From: Jeotgalibacillus soli
GTDB taxonomy: Bacteria; Bacillota; Bacilli; Bacillales; Jeotgalibacillaceae
Length of the DNA: 64,000 bases
Direction of reading: 5' to 3'
Assembly (NCBI RefSeq): GCF_000829435.1
Contig: NZ_JXRP01000018.1
Location: 496,001-560,000, forward strand
Of the stretch, positions 1 to 9,111 are shown one piece after another; position 1 is the stretch's first letter; every line of letters starts with the position of its first letter. A program made the translations under genes and the position numbers. Below the pieces are notes generated by a model, which saw nothing but the letters and a program-made list of their open reading frames with translations, was not told the DNA's origin and searched no databases.

Positions 1-114
1 AATAATGGGCATCACTTTATCGTATGTAAATCAGGGGATAAATTAGAGTATTGGGTTAGAAGGCTCTTAAATCAGAAAGAAATATGGGAAAAAGCCATTC
101 CATTAGACAGCTAG
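1..114 (+). CDS. C-terminal end of a protein cut by the window edge
   Basis: An open frame runs from the first base to a TAG at 112-114 and encodes the last 37 residues of a protein, ending in WEKAIPLDS. The tail has a hydrophobic segment (HHFIVC) followed by a charged helix (EYWVRRLLNQKEIWEK). This loosely resembles the C-terminal helix of GT4-type glycosyltransferases, but the fragment is too short to name. The next gene starts 12 bases downstream, and its Shine-Dalgarno sequence (AGGAGG, 113-118) overlaps this stop codon, so the two are probably co-transcribed. A sugar-related role would suit the nucleotidyltransferase neighbour; that is inference. Confidence 0.5.
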   Translation, partial: NNGHHFIVCKSGDKLEYWVRRLLNQKEIWEKAIPLDS

Positions 115-126
115 GAGGTGAAATGA

Positions 127-1170
127 TTGAAAGGAATTATCCTTTGTGCAGGAAGGGGCACACGGGTGCAGCCGTTTAGCTATTCATTGCCAAAAACTTT
201 ATTGCCCGTGATGAATCGACCGCTCCTGGACCACGGGCTTGAGAAAATGATAGCGGCTGGGATCAGAGAGATCGGAATTGTCATCAATCCATCTCAAAAA
301 GTCATTTTAGAGCATATAGAATCAAACTATCCTGATGGTGCCATTAAAGTTTTTGTACAAAATAAACCTTTGGGAATTGCACATGCACTTCGATCTGTGC
401 AAAATTTTATCGGGCAAGAATCATTCTTGCTGTTGTTAGGCGACAACCTGCTGGCTGAACCGTTCGAGTCTTTGATTGAAGCGTCAAATGGTAATCGTTC
501 TTCTATTCTCTTAAAGAAGGTTGTCAACCCAGAAGAATTTGGGGTGGCTTTAATTGAGCAGGGAAAAATAACAGGAATTGAAGAAAAACCCACCAACCCA
601 AAAAGCAATTTGGCTGTGATGGGTGCCTATATTTTTCAAGCTGAACTCTTTGAAGCCATTCATGCTATACAACCGTCTGATCGCGGAGAATATGAGATCA
701 CAGATGCTATTCAATGGTTGATCGATCAAGGTCATGATATAGCCTATATTGAAACACACCTGCCTACTTTTGATGTTGGGACTACTGAACGATGGCTTGA
801 GGCCAACGCTTGGATGATGGGAGCACAAAGTTCAGAAGTGAGTAGAGGACAAAACACGCGTATAGAAGATTGTTTATTTTATGGGAAAGTTCATATCGGA
901 GACGCATGCATTCTTAAAAATGCCATTATTGGTCCTAATGTAACGATACAAGATGGCTGCTTCATTCAAAATTGCAGGATTCAAAATAGTATAATTATGA
1001 CTAATGCAACTATAAAGTCTAATTATTTAATAAGAAACAGTATTATAGGCAATGCAGCCGTTTTAAAAACAGAAGATTCCTCAGATGGTGTACTAACATG
1101 CATGCTTGGGGATCAATCAATTTGGAGTTTAAATCGTCAGGAGTCCTCTATTTTTAAGCAAGAAGGATAA
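127..1170 (+). CDS. Sugar-phosphate nucleotidyltransferase with C-terminal left-handed beta-helix
   Basis: The protein (347 aa) begins with the nucleotidyltransferase signature GxxGTRVxPFSYSLPKTLLPV (residues about 8-27), followed by a Rossmann-like NTP-transferase domain to about residue 235. The LLGDN motif near residue 104 and the EEKP motif near residue 152 fit metal and sugar-phosphate binding. Residues about 240-320 show hexapeptide-like repeats rich in isoleucine (NAIIGPNVTI, NCRIQNSIIM), a left-handed beta-helix. The length and layout fit the long glucose-1-phosphate thymidylyltransferase (RmlA/StrD) type, making an NDP-sugar from a sugar-1-phosphate; the true sugar is not determined. 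TTG at 127 is chosen because AGGAGG at 113-118 lies 8 bases upstream; an ATG at 123 is in another frame. A terminator follows directly. Confidence 0.85.
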   Translation: MKGIILCAGRGTRVQPFSYSLPKTLLPVMNRPLLDHGLEKMIAAGIREIGIVINPSQKVILEHIESNYPDGAIKVFVQNKPLGIAHALRSVQNFIGQESFLLLLGDNLLAEPFESLIEASNGNRSSILLKKVVNPEEFGVALIEQGKITGIEEKPTNPKSNLAVMGAYIFQAELFEAIHAIQPSDRGEYEITDAIQWLIDQGHDIAYIETHLPTFDVGTTERWLEANAWMMGAQSSEVSRGQNTRIEDCLFYGKVHIGDACILKNAIIGPNVTIQDGCFIQNCRIQNSIIMTNATIKSNYLIRNSIIGNAAVLKTEDSSDGVLTCMLGDQSIWSLNRQESSIFKQEG

Positions 1171-1197
1171 AGTATAATTAATTGAACTAAAGTACCT

Positions 1198-1234
1198 AAC
1201 CAGAGAATCTTTATAGAGCTCTCTGGTTTTTTTA
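1198..1234 (+). terminator. Intrinsic terminator after the nucleotidyltransferase gene
   Basis: AACCAGAGA (1198-1206) pairs with TCTCTGGTT (1220-1228) and is followed by a run of T. It closes the transcript of the upstream gene pair. The remaining stretch to the next gene (1235-1552) holds no convincing gene. It contains a TATAAT at 1509-1514 that is probably the -10 element for sbcD, with only a weak -35 (TTCGTA, 1486-1491). Confidence 0.85.
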
Positions 1235-1552
1235 TTTGTTTCAAAATGATCAAATGATTTTTTTATTTACCACAGTACTATGCTGTACTACCTGTTCGGA
1301 TCTATATAGTAAAGGAAAATACGTAAACTGTACTTAAGGTATTTTCACTGAAGACTAATAATAGAGGGGGATTTCTTCAGTCAATGGTATATCAGTTTTT
1401 GGAAAAGGAGTTTTTCTGGTCTAGGGGTAATTATCTATTCACTAATGGCTTTAAATACCGCATAATCCCACCACCTCCCAATTCATTCGTAAAACACCCA
1501 TCATTTGATATAATGACAGCAATGGAAATTGTAGAAACGAGGCGTTAACCAC

Positions 1553-2695
1553 ATGAAGTTTATTCACACAGCTGATTGGCATTTAGGCAAGCTTGTACAC
1601 GGCGTTTATATGACGCAGGATCAGCAGCATGTTTTACACGAATTAATCCGCATTATAGAAGAAGAGAAACCGGATGCTCTGGTGATTGCAGGTGATTTAT
1701 ACGATCGCTCTGTACCGCCGACCGAAGCTGTTAATCTATTAAATGATACGCTTAGAAAAATAAATGTCGATATGGAGATTCCGATTGTTGCGATTTCGGG
1801 AAATCATGATAGTGCCGATCGTCTGTCGTTTGGTTCTTCCTGGTATCGCCATTCAAAATTATATATGGCCGGGAAATGGACAGAGGAAGATACAATTGAA
1901 ATAAACGGAATTCATTTTCATTTAATTCCTTTTTCTGAGCCGGGACCGATTCGAGAGCAGCTTGGGTTAAACGCTATACACTCCCATCACGACGCGATGA
2001 AGGCAGTGGTGGATACAATTACGAAAAATATGGATACAAGTATTCCAAATGTTTTGGTCGGACATGCGTTTGTATTAGGGGGTAAAACGACGGATTCAGA
2101 ACGAACCCTATCTGTAGGTGGATCAGGGACGGTTGGTGCGGATCTTTTTGAACCATTTTCCTATACCGCGCTTGGCCATTTACATAGTCCGGATGCAATT
2201 AAGCATGATACCATTCATTATTCAGGCTCGCTCATGAAGTATTCTTTTTCTGAAGCAAAACAAAGAAAAGTGGTTAAAATCGTGGATATTAACGAAGATG
2301 GGACGTTTACGGTTAAAGAGCGCCCATTGCGTCCAAAGCGTGATATGCGGGAGCTTGATGGATATTTAGAGGAACTGATGGATGCCAGCTTCTATCAAAA
2401 ACAAAAGCTGGAAGACTTCTTGAAAATCACGTTGTTAGATGAGGGGGCATTAATTGACCCCATGGGCCGTCTTCGCCAGGTATATCCGAATGTGCTTCAT
2501 TTAGAACGTAAAACAGCTTTGCGTGATCAGGCCAAGAAAAAGCATATGGAACTGGATACGCGTGAAGGAAAAACGGATCTTGCACTTTTCCAGGATTTTT
2601 ATGCTCAAATCACAACGGCAGGATGGAATGAAGAAAAAGAAAAAAAGATTAGAGAAATAATGGAAGATGTTCGTGTGAAGGAGGAGCAGTCATGA
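1553..2695 (+). CDS. sbcD: Exonuclease subunit SbcD
   Basis: This 380-residue protein is the Mre11-type nuclease subunit of the SbcCD complex, which processes hairpins and blocked double-strand ends in the cytoplasm. The calcineurin-like phosphoesterase motifs are in order: DWHLG (residues 8-12), AGDLYDR (about 46-52), SGNHD (about 82-86), GHAF (about 170) and GHLH (about 209). These residues coordinate two Mn ions and perform catalysis. The C-terminal third is the usual capping and SbcC-binding region. The stop overlaps the sbcC start by 4 bases (ATGA), implying translational coupling. The ribosome binding site (GAGGCG) is weak. Family length is normal. Confidence 0.97.
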   Translation: MKFIHTADWHLGKLVHGVYMTQDQQHVLHELIRIIEEEKPDALVIAGDLYDRSVPPTEAVNLLNDTLRKINVDMEIPIVAISGNHDSADRLSFGSSWYRHSKLYMAGKWTEEDTIEINGIHFHLIPFSEPGPIREQLGLNAIHSHHDAMKAVVDTITKNMDTSIPNVLVGHAFVLGGKTTDSERTLSVGGSGTVGADLFEPFSYTALGHLHSPDAIKHDTIHYSGSLMKYSFSEAKQRKVVKIVDINEDGTFTVKERPLRPKRDMRELDGYLEELMDASFYQKQKLEDFLKITLLDEGALIDPMGRLRQVYPNVLHLERKTALRDQAKKKHMELDTREGKTDLALFQDFYAQITTAGWNEEKEKKIREIMEDVRVKEEQS

Positions 2696-5600
2696 AGCCT
2701 ATTACGCTGACCATGCAGGCTTTTGGTCCTTATGCTAAGCAGGAGCATATTGATTTCAGGCGCCTAGAAAACCGGACAATGTTTGTTATATCTGGTAAAA
2801 CGGGTGCAGGGAAAACGACTATTTTTGATGGGATCAGCTTTGCGATTTACGGGAGAACAAGCGGGGAAGAACGAACAGGAACGGATTTACGCAGTCATTT
2901 TGCCCCGCCATCCTTACTGACCGAAGTGAAACTTCATTTTGAACTGAAAGGAAAGCAATATAAAATTATCAGATCGCCTCAGCAGGAAAAGAAGAAGGAA
3001 CGCGGCGATGGTTTCACAACCGTTAATTCAAAAGCAGAGATGTATGAAATAAGGGATGGACTGGAGCTGCTTCTGGCTGACAATGTACGAGAAGTAGATG
3101 AAAAAGTGAAGGAGATCATGCAACTTGATTTTCATCAGTTCAGACAGATATTAATGATACCGCAGGGGGAATTTCGCAAGTTATTAACTTCTGATAGCAA
3201 AGATAAAGAACAAATATTACAGCGTTTATTCCATACACAGCTTTTCCGGTCTTTTCAGGACCGCTTAAAAGAAGAAGCGGGTCAGCTAGAACGGCAGGTT
3301 GGCGAGTCCCGTCAAGAACGCAACAAATGGCTTGGGTCAATTGAACCATTAGAGCATGAAGAGTTGCGTGAACTGCTTTTAAACGATCCAATCAACGAAG
3401 AATTGGTTATTTCAGTAGCAAAGAACTTAGTAGCAACTAAGAAAGAATATAAAACACTGCTCAATAAAGAATTAATCATACAACAGGAAAAACGAGATAA
3501 GCTGTTAAAGGAAATTGAACGTGCTAACTATATTCAGGATGCTTTTAACAGACTTGCGGTGTTGCAAAATCAACAGCTCGGGCTGATTAATCAACAACCA
3601 GAAATAGATATGTCCCAAAAAAACCTGGAACTGGCGAAGCAAGCGGAGCGCATTTGGCCGTCTAAAAAAGAACGTGATGAAAAGATACAGGCTGTAAATG
3701 AACGAAATGAACGTATTAGCCGTCTAAAAAAAGATGTTGAAATCGCATCATCAGAAGCTGAAAAAGCGAAGACTTCAATTGAAGAACTGCAGCTGCACCT
3801 TCTAATCAATGAAGAAAATCAACAGCTTCTTCGAGAGCTTTTATCGATGGAAGCGAAGCTGAATGAAAGAAAATCAATTGAGAAAGCTCTTTTTAACATT
3901 AAAAATGATGGAACGAAGCAAAGAGAGCTTATGGATCAATTAGAACGTAACGTAACCGCTAAAAGGGAAGCGTTCGTCCAGGCAGATCAAACAGTTCTAC
4001 AGCTAAGCGATGTGAAAATAAAAGTATTGGAAGAAAGAGAAGCCTTAACTACTAATCGCTATCATTTGGAGACAATGGGACGGGCAGTACGGCATGCCGA
4101 GCAACTTAATCAATGGTCTCTAAGAAAGGAAGCATTGCTACAGGATTTAACGAAGCAGGAGAAGCATGTTCAGAAGGCACTGGCCAAAAAAGAAGAAATT
4201 GATGCAAAATTCTTTGCTTCACAAGCATCCGTGCTTGCCCACACACTTGAGGACGGTCAGCCGTGCCCTGTATGTGGTTCACTAGATCATCCAGACAGAG
4301 CAAGTGGACAGAAGCATGTAATTTCTGATGAGATGAGAATTGTTGCAACGGAAAACTGGCATAAAAAACAAACGGTGAGAGATCGTATTCAATTTGAATA
4401 TAATCAAGCAAAAAGCAGAATTGAGGAGCTTGAAGCAGATAAGTTAAATTTTATAGCTGAAATTCAAATCAACAGCCCACATTTTAAATGGGAAGAGTTG
4501 GAGTCAGTTAAAAATGAATTAATTGAAAATATGCGCGAGCAGGAAAAGTTTATTCAACATCTTGAACGAGATGCCGAGCGTTCGAAGCAAGCGCTCGCGC
4601 AAAAAGAGATATTGCAGAAGGAACTGGATCAACTTTTACTTAATCTTGAAAATACCAAGCTTGACGTCCAACAAAAACGAGAGCAATATATTGAAGTTCA
4701 GGCTGATTTAAAACGACTGAGCGAGGGACTTCCGGAGGAATATTTAAACGATCGAACCTATCAAACGAAGATAAACGAAACCAAAAAAGCGATTGCTCAA
4801 TTCGAAGAAGCCAAAAAAAGAGTTGAACAAGCATTTACTCAAGCTAACGAAAATCTTCAAGCGCTTCAAACACGACTGATTCAAAGTGAAGAGGAGCTTG
4901 AAAAGGAAATAGAACGAATGCAAAAAGCCGAAGAAATTTTTCGTTCTATAATAGAGGATTCATCATTCAATACGGAAGAAGAGCTTGTATCCGCAAGGCT
5001 GTTGGAAGCAGAAACGAACCGTCTGGAGCAGGAGATTCATACGTTTGAACAACAGCTCTACTCTACAAAAGAACAACTTAAAGCACTGAGTGAACAGCTA
5101 AAAGATCAGGAAAAGCCTATTATTGGAGAACTTACCAGCAAGCTGGTTTCCGCTGAGGAAAAAATTGAAGAAACCATTTCCTCGCAGCAAGTAATATCGT
5201 CTTATATTGAACGTCATGAACGTCTTTTTGAACAACTAGATGAAAATGCCAACGCAACGAAAAAGCTGGAGAAAGAATATGCATTAATTGGTCATCTTGC
5301 TGAGATGGCGAATGGGAAAAACCAGCTGCGCCTAACATTTGAACGATACGTGCTAGCTTTTTACCTAGAGGATATCCTGCTCGTTGCAAATGAGCGGTTA
5401 AATAAGATGACTTCTGGCCGCTATGAGCTGATTCGAAAAGAAGATAAATCAAAAGGGAATGTACAAGGCGGGCTTGAATTGTTGGTTTTTGATCAGTATA
5501 CAGGCCAGCAGCGACATGTGAAAACCTTATCTGGAGGAGAAGCATTTAAGGCTTCATTATCTCTTGCACTAGGACTTGCGGATGTCGTCCAATCACATGC

Positions 5601-5823
5601 TGGAGGGGTTTCATTAGAGACAATGTTTATAGACGAGGGCTTTGGTACGCTTGACCCTGAATCGCTTGATCAAGCCATTGAATCGCTGATCGATATTCAA
5701 AGCAGCGGAAGAGTTGTTGGGGTAATATCCCATGTTCCTGAATTAAAGGAGAGAATAGATGCAAGGCTTGAAGTCGTGTCCACCCAGCAAGGCAGCACGA
5801 CTGAGTTCCATTTTACTTCCTGA
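2692..5823 (+). CDS. sbcC: Exonuclease subunit SbcC (SMC-like ATPase)
   Basis: This is the 1043-residue Rad50-type ATPase partner of SbcD. The Walker A motif GKTGAGKTT is at residues about 35-43. Two long coiled-coil arms surround the zinc hook CPVCG (about residue 525), which joins two SbcC molecules. The C-terminal lobe has the ABC signature LSGGE (about 945) and Walker B FIDEGFGTLD (about 980). It acts with SbcD on DNA ends; ATP binding opens and closes the nuclease channel. It is the second gene of a two-gene operon. No clear terminator follows before the SCO gene at 5944, so read-through is possible. Confidence 0.97.
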   Translation: MKPITLTMQAFGPYAKQEHIDFRRLENRTMFVISGKTGAGKTTIFDGISFAIYGRTSGEERTGTDLRSHFAPPSLLTEVKLHFELKGKQYKIIRSPQQEKKKERGDGFTTVNSKAEMYEIRDGLELLLADNVREVDEKVKEIMQLDFHQFRQILMIPQGEFRKLLTSDSKDKEQILQRLFHTQLFRSFQDRLKEEAGQLERQVGESRQERNKWLGSIEPLEHEELRELLLNDPINEELVISVAKNLVATKKEYKTLLNKELIIQQEKRDKLLKEIERANYIQDAFNRLAVLQNQQLGLINQQPEIDMSQKNLELAKQAERIWPSKKERDEKIQAVNERNERISRLKKDVEIASSEAEKAKTSIEELQLHLLINEENQQLLRELLSMEAKLNERKSIEKALFNIKNDGTKQRELMDQLERNVTAKREAFVQADQTVLQLSDVKIKVLEEREALTTNRYHLETMGRAVRHAEQLNQWSLRKEALLQDLTKQEKHVQKALAKKEEIDAKFFASQASVLAHTLEDGQPCPVCGSLDHPDRASGQKHVISDEMRIVATENWHKKQTVRDRIQFEYNQAKSRIEELEADKLNFIAEIQINSPHFKWEELESVKNELIENMREQEKFIQHLERDAERSKQALAQKEILQKELDQLLLNLENTKLDVQQKREQYIEVQADLKRLSEGLPEEYLNDRTYQTKINETKKAIAQFEEAKKRVEQAFTQANENLQALQTRLIQSEEELEKEIERMQKAEEIFRSIIEDSSFNTEEELVSARLLEAETNRLEQEIHTFEQQLYSTKEQLKALSEQLKDQEKPIIGELTSKLVSAEEKIEETISSQQVISSYIERHERLFEQLDENANATKKLEKEYALIGHLAEMANGKNQLRLTFERYVLAFYLEDILLVANERLNKMTSGRYELIRKEDKSKGNVQGGLELLVFDQYTGQQRHVKTLSGGEAFKASLSLALGLADVVQSHAGGVSLETMFIDEGFGTLDPESLDQAIESLIDIQSSGRVVGVISHVPELKERIDARLEVVSTQQGSTTEFHFTS

Positions 5824-5943
5824 ATGATTACTCGACACAAAATCTACAATTTAATAGTAGAAGATCCGTTGAGATTCGCTTATTGTTTTTGTACGATAAG
5901 AAAGAATATGAGTGGAACGTAAGGAGAACGGAGGAGGTTTGAA

Positions 5944-6528
5944 ATGAAAAGAAGTTTGTTATTATACTTGCTAATCATGACATTTACCATTATTTTAGCT
6001 GCCTGCTCAGGCGGTTTTCAAGGGAATATGGATACAGAATTAAATGACTTTTCCTTTAAGGATCAAAACAACGAGATCATCGCTTTGGAAGATGTAAAAG
6101 GAACACCACTATTAGTCAACTTTATTTTTACGAATTGTGAAACGGTTTGTCCACCAATGACCTACAATATGACGCAAGTTCAGGCAGCCATTGAAGCAGA
6201 AGGAATCGAGGATTACCAAATTCTTTCCTTCAGTGTAGATCCTGAAAATGATTCACCAGAAGCATTAAAGGATTTTATGTCAATCTATAAAATCAATGAG
6301 GAAAAGTGGCATTTTCTAACTGGCTATTCGCTTGATGAAATCATTGCATTAGCTAAGGACTCATTTATGGCGATCGTCGCGGATGATCCATCCTCTGACC
6401 AAATGATTCATGGGACAAGCTTTTACCTAGTAAATAAAGAAGGCCGTGTGGTAAATAGCTATGACGGCATTTCTAATGTACCAACAGAAGAGATCGTGGC
6501 AGATTTAAAAGCTGTTTCAAATGAATAG
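5944..6528 (+). CDS. SCO1/SenC family copper-binding lipoprotein
   Basis: The 194-residue protein starts with a lipoprotein signal (charged MKRS, hydrophobic stretch, lipobox LAAC at about residues 18-21), so it should be tethered to the outer face of the membrane. The thioredoxin-like domain carries the SCO motif CETVCP (CxxxC, about residues 64-68) and the distal copper-ligand histidine in MIHGTSFY. Proteins of this family, such as B. subtilis YpmQ, deliver Cu to the CuA site of cytochrome c oxidase. No oxidase genes are nearby, so it is a stand-alone copy. GGAGGAGG lies at good spacing upstream, and a 16-bp terminator hairpin follows. Confidence 0.93.
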   Translation: MKRSLLLYLLIMTFTIILAACSGGFQGNMDTELNDFSFKDQNNEIIALEDVKGTPLLVNFIFTNCETVCPPMTYNMTQVQAAIEAEGIEDYQILSFSVDPENDSPEALKDFMSIYKINEEKWHFLTGYSLDEIIALAKDSFMAIVADDPSSDQMIHGTSFYLVNKEGRVVNSYDGISNVPTEEIVADLKAVSNE

Positions 6529-6600
6529 AGGCTTAATCTAGCTTCTGCTATTCACCAGTTATCAGAACCATATCCAAATTTTCAATTCGTACATCAAAAA

Positions 6601-6641
6601 ACGGAGCATGAAATCACAATGATTTCATGCTCCGTTTTTTT
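6601..6641 (+). terminator. Strong intrinsic terminator after the SCO gene
   Basis: A perfect 16-bp stem (6601-6616 with 6620-6635, loop CAA) is followed by seven T. A preceding A-run makes it potentially bidirectional. The rest of the gap to 6842 shows no gene. Confidence 0.95.
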
Positions 6642-6842
6642 GTCCTGGCAACATTCTATTTTGGCTTGACCTGCATTTTTATCTATCAGTCATGAAATGT
6701 ATAAATGGACCTAAATCTCATAACACCAAGCTTCTAATTATCTTGGATATTCCGGTTCAGTTATTCATATAATTCAGTAAAAAGTATATCAGGTAGATGT
6801 CATTCATTATAATAAATTTTAACAAAAGGGCGGATAGCATAG

Positions 6843-7676
6843 ATGATAAAAATTAATCAAAAAGTGATAGATATAAGTCAGCTCAATCATGTGATTTTAT
6901 CGAGTGGGAAATTTAAAATCCTTGAATTTATGGATAAGTACAGTAGGGTTTATGAATATGAGACAATTAGTGAACTTGAATTTGAACTGGGGATGAGGCT
7001 TCAGATCATTCAAGCTGCTAGATTGTTAAATAAAAGTGGGGTAAAATTTGCAACCTTTAAAACATCTAAATGTAATGAAGAATATTGGCGGCGCACAAAT
7101 AAAGGGGCCTTTGAGCTAAAAGTAAACGTTTCTCCGCAAACAGGTATTGAAGACATCTTCCTAAATGGAAAAAAATACGCTTTTGAATGTGCTACAGCGA
7201 TCGTCATCATATTTTATAAGGCGATTTTAGATACAATTAATGAAGAACAATTTAACCGCCTTTTTTTAGGTCTTATTCTATACGATTGGCAATACGATCA
7301 GGATCTTGAGCTTATCATTCATGAAGGTACGGATTTTTTACCGGGGGATTGTGTTTACTTTAATAATCCTGACTATGACCCAAAGACGCCGGAGTGGCAA
7401 GGAGAAAATGCTATTGTTTTAGATGATGACCTTTATTTTGGACATGGGATAGGAATTGGAACAAGTACGCAGATAATTGGCGTTTTAAATTCAAAAAGAA
7501 AAAGAAATTTTGAAAAATCATCCTATTTGTCAAATCATATAGTGGGTATAAATTTTAACCATATAAGTAATTATAGATTAAAAAAATTTCGTAAAAATTC
7601 CCTTGTACATCATCAATTTAGTGATTTTTCCAATCTCATCGTTTCGGAAATCGGTTCAAAAATTTATCTTTTGTGA
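6843..7676 (+). CDS. tgl: Spore coat protein-glutamine gamma-glutamyltransferase (transglutaminase)
   Basis: The 277-residue protein matches bacterial spore transglutaminase, which forms epsilon-(gamma-glutamyl)lysine crosslinks in the spore coat during late sporulation. The catalytic cysteine is C116 in the motif FECATA, with E115 beside it, the arrangement described for B. subtilis Tgl. The WQGEN motif (about 185-189) supplies the second acidic residue (E188). It is somewhat longer than the roughly 245-residue B. subtilis enzyme, with the extra residues at the C-terminus after IVGINFNHI. It stands alone after a strong terminator; ribosome binding is weak (AAAGGGCGG). A sporulation sigma-K promoter would be expected, but I could not define one with confidence. 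Confidence 0.93.
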   Translation: MIKINQKVIDISQLNHVILSSGKFKILEFMDKYSRVYEYETISELEFELGMRLQIIQAARLLNKSGVKFATFKTSKCNEEYWRRTNKGAFELKVNVSPQTGIEDIFLNGKKYAFECATAIVIIFYKAILDTINEEQFNRLFLGLILYDWQYDQDLELIIHEGTDFLPGDCVYFNNPDYDPKTPEWQGENAIVLDDDLYFGHGIGIGTSTQIIGVLNSKRKRNFEKSSYLSNHIVGINFNHISNYRLKKFRKNSLVHHQFSDFSNLIVSEIGSKIYLL

Positions 7677-8034
7677 TGTAGATTAATCTTTTTTTCTTGC
7701 TCATACTGACGATGGTTAAATTGGAAATGGACATGTTGAAGTATTTACGAGCTTAATGATAACCTTTATCAACCAATTAATGCCATGTCATCTGATACAA
7801 AAAATAGCTGTAAAAAAAGATACCGTCTTCTCATGGGGAGGCGGTATTTAAAATGGGACTCATTATATTCAGGGAAAAAGCCTCTACAACTTTATATAAA
7901 CAAGACGCACATGATTCTTTTACTATCTCTGTATAATCGAACTTCAAAAGACTGGATACCTATATACTAATGTGATAAATTGGATAGCACTGATGAGATG
8001 ATTTTAAGAAGATCATTGTAGGGAGGAAAATAAC
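7677..8034 (+). other. Intergenic stretch with one hairpin
   Basis: No supported gene. A GC-rich hairpin at about 7821-7849 (ATACCG pairing with CGGTAT) lacks a clear T-run. A 61-codon open frame at 7785-7970 lacks a ribosome binding site and recognisable composition. A good ribosome binding site (GGGAGGAAAA) lies at the right end and serves the decayed gene at 8035. Confidence 0.5.
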
Positions 8035-8463
8035 ATGGGATCTTCTATAGTAAAAAGAGTAACTTTACTCAAAGAGCAATTTATAAATGCTTGGAATAAT
8101 CACAACGCTACTAGAATGGCTGAGCTGTTAACAGAGGAGGAAGCCAAGTAAAAGGACGAAATGAAGTGTTATCACATCTTGCGCCCATTTTTCTAACCCA
8201 TCCAACACCTCCCTATATAAGTAAAGTGAAAGAGGTACGGCTATTAAAAAATAACCATGTACTTTTACGCACGATTGTAGCAATCGTTCCACCTGGGAAA
8301 AAAGATCTCAATCCTGAGCTTAATGCCCATCAAACACTTGTTGTCGTTCGTAATGACAATTAATGGAAAATTTAGCTTATTCAAACGACCCCCGGCGCAA
8401 TTTCATGGAAGGCCTGATATAGTTGAGTATTTGACAGGAGAATTAAGAAAGTTGCTACAATAA
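8035..8463 (+). pseudogene. Degraded SgcJ/EcaC-type (SnoaL-like) gene
   Basis: Three fragments of one small NTF2-fold protein lie in succession. The first (8035-8151) keeps a proper ribosome binding site and reads ...AWNNHNATRMAELLTEEEAK then stops. The second, from about 8150 to 8363, reads GRNEVLSHLAPIFLTHP and continues to VVVRNDN before stopping. The third, in another frame, reads PPAQFHGRPDIVEYLTGEL and ends at 8463. The pieces match the order of this family (N-terminal helix, GR-x-EV middle, C-terminal AQFHGRP). About a dozen residues appear to be missing between pieces 1 and 2, and two stops plus a frameshift lie between 2 and 3. The several lesions make a sequencing artefact unlikely. 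Confidence 0.75.
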
Positions 8464-8504
8464 TCTTGGAGTATCAAAAATGAAGGCTATTATGTTTTAT
8501 AAGA

Positions 8505-8549
8505 AAAACCAATGAGAAAGGGCTTAGTGTCCATATCTCATTGGTTTTT
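8505..8549 (+). terminator. Terminator hairpin between convergent genes
   Basis: AAAACCAATGAGA (8505-8517) pairs with TCTCATTGGTTTT (8536-8548). A-rich and T-rich flanks allow use on both strands: for the decayed gene on plus and for sspO on minus. Confidence 0.85.
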
Positions 8550-8621
8550 ATGCTAATCAGACCATCACTTTTGATGACCACCACGTTAAAAATGAGAATT
8601 TCATTTAAGCGAAAAATGGGT

Positions 8622-8771
8622 TTATTGATTCTTTTTACGTTTCTTATTATTTTGTTTTTCTAGTTCAGTTAATGGTTCATTGCCTATTTCTTCATTGTAT
8701 CCTGCACCTTTGCCTTGTGCACTCGCTGCGTTCATTCCGGGAATTATATGCTTTGCTCTTCTTTTTGCCAT
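8622..8771 (-). CDS. sspO: Small acid-soluble spore protein O
   Basis: The 49-residue protein starts [17 protein letters not shown] and contains [11 protein letters not shown] followed by a [16 protein letters not shown] tail. This matches the SspO (CotK) family of minor small acid-soluble spore proteins made in the forespore. The ATG at 8771 follows TTAGGAGGC at normal spacing. It is very basic, which fits nucleic-acid association in the dormant spore. It lies downstream of another tiny basic gene on the same strand and is followed by a bidirectional terminator. Confidence 0.9.
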   Translation of the reverse strand: MAKRRAKHIIPGMNAASAQGKGAGYNEEIGNEPLTELEKQNNKKRKKNQ

Positions 8772-8816
8772 GAAAATGCCTCCTAATGATGGGATTAAAC
8801 GTATACTGTATTAGTT

Positions 8817-8924
8817 CTAATGATATCCATTTTGACCATTTGCTGAACTGGATGTTTTATGTTTAGGTTTATTCTTACTTTTTGCTTGTGGTTTACTGTC
8901 TTTTTTATGCTTAGCATTACTCAA
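8817..8924 (-). CDS. Small Lys/Ser-rich basic protein upstream of sspO
   Basis: This 35-residue frame reads MSNAKHKKDSKPQAKS and then KNKPKHKTSSSANGQNGYH. TTG at 8924 is preferred because GGAGGTGA sits six bases before it; an in-frame ATG at 8939 overlaps that site. The product is basic and of low complexity. It sits 45 bases upstream of sspO on the same strand, so it may be another forespore small acid-soluble protein (in B. subtilis sspO is paired with sspP, but downstream). I do not recognise the family, so that is inference from context. Confidence 0.5.
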   Translation of the reverse strand: MSNAKHKKDSKPQAKSKNKPKHKTSSSANGQNGYH

Positions 8925-8971
8925 AGAGCTCACCTCCATTACTTTTATATTTTTGCCGTTTTCAAAGAAAG

Positions 8972-8992
8972 CATCCTAGAAATTCTAGGATG
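8972..8992. repeat. Perfect 21-base palindrome upstream of the sspO pair
   Basis: CATCCTAGAA (8972-8981), a central A, and TTCTAGGATG (8983-8992) form a perfect inverted repeat about 50 bases upstream of the minus-strand spore-gene pair. No T-run follows on the minus strand, so it may be a protein site or a 5' RNA hairpin rather than a terminator. Confidence 0.6.
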
Positions 8993-9111
8993 AAAATTGA
9001 TAAATGTACCATTTTCGATAAAATGAAATAGCTCACTTATTGAATAAAAAAGAAATAATTTTGCCATAGTAAGGACGTGCTAATATGTGAAAAAAAGAGG
9101 AGGTCTTTGCT

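Noticed and set aside
7785-7970. 61-codon open frame
   Set aside because: No ribosome binding site, overlaps a hairpin, and the composition is not protein-like.
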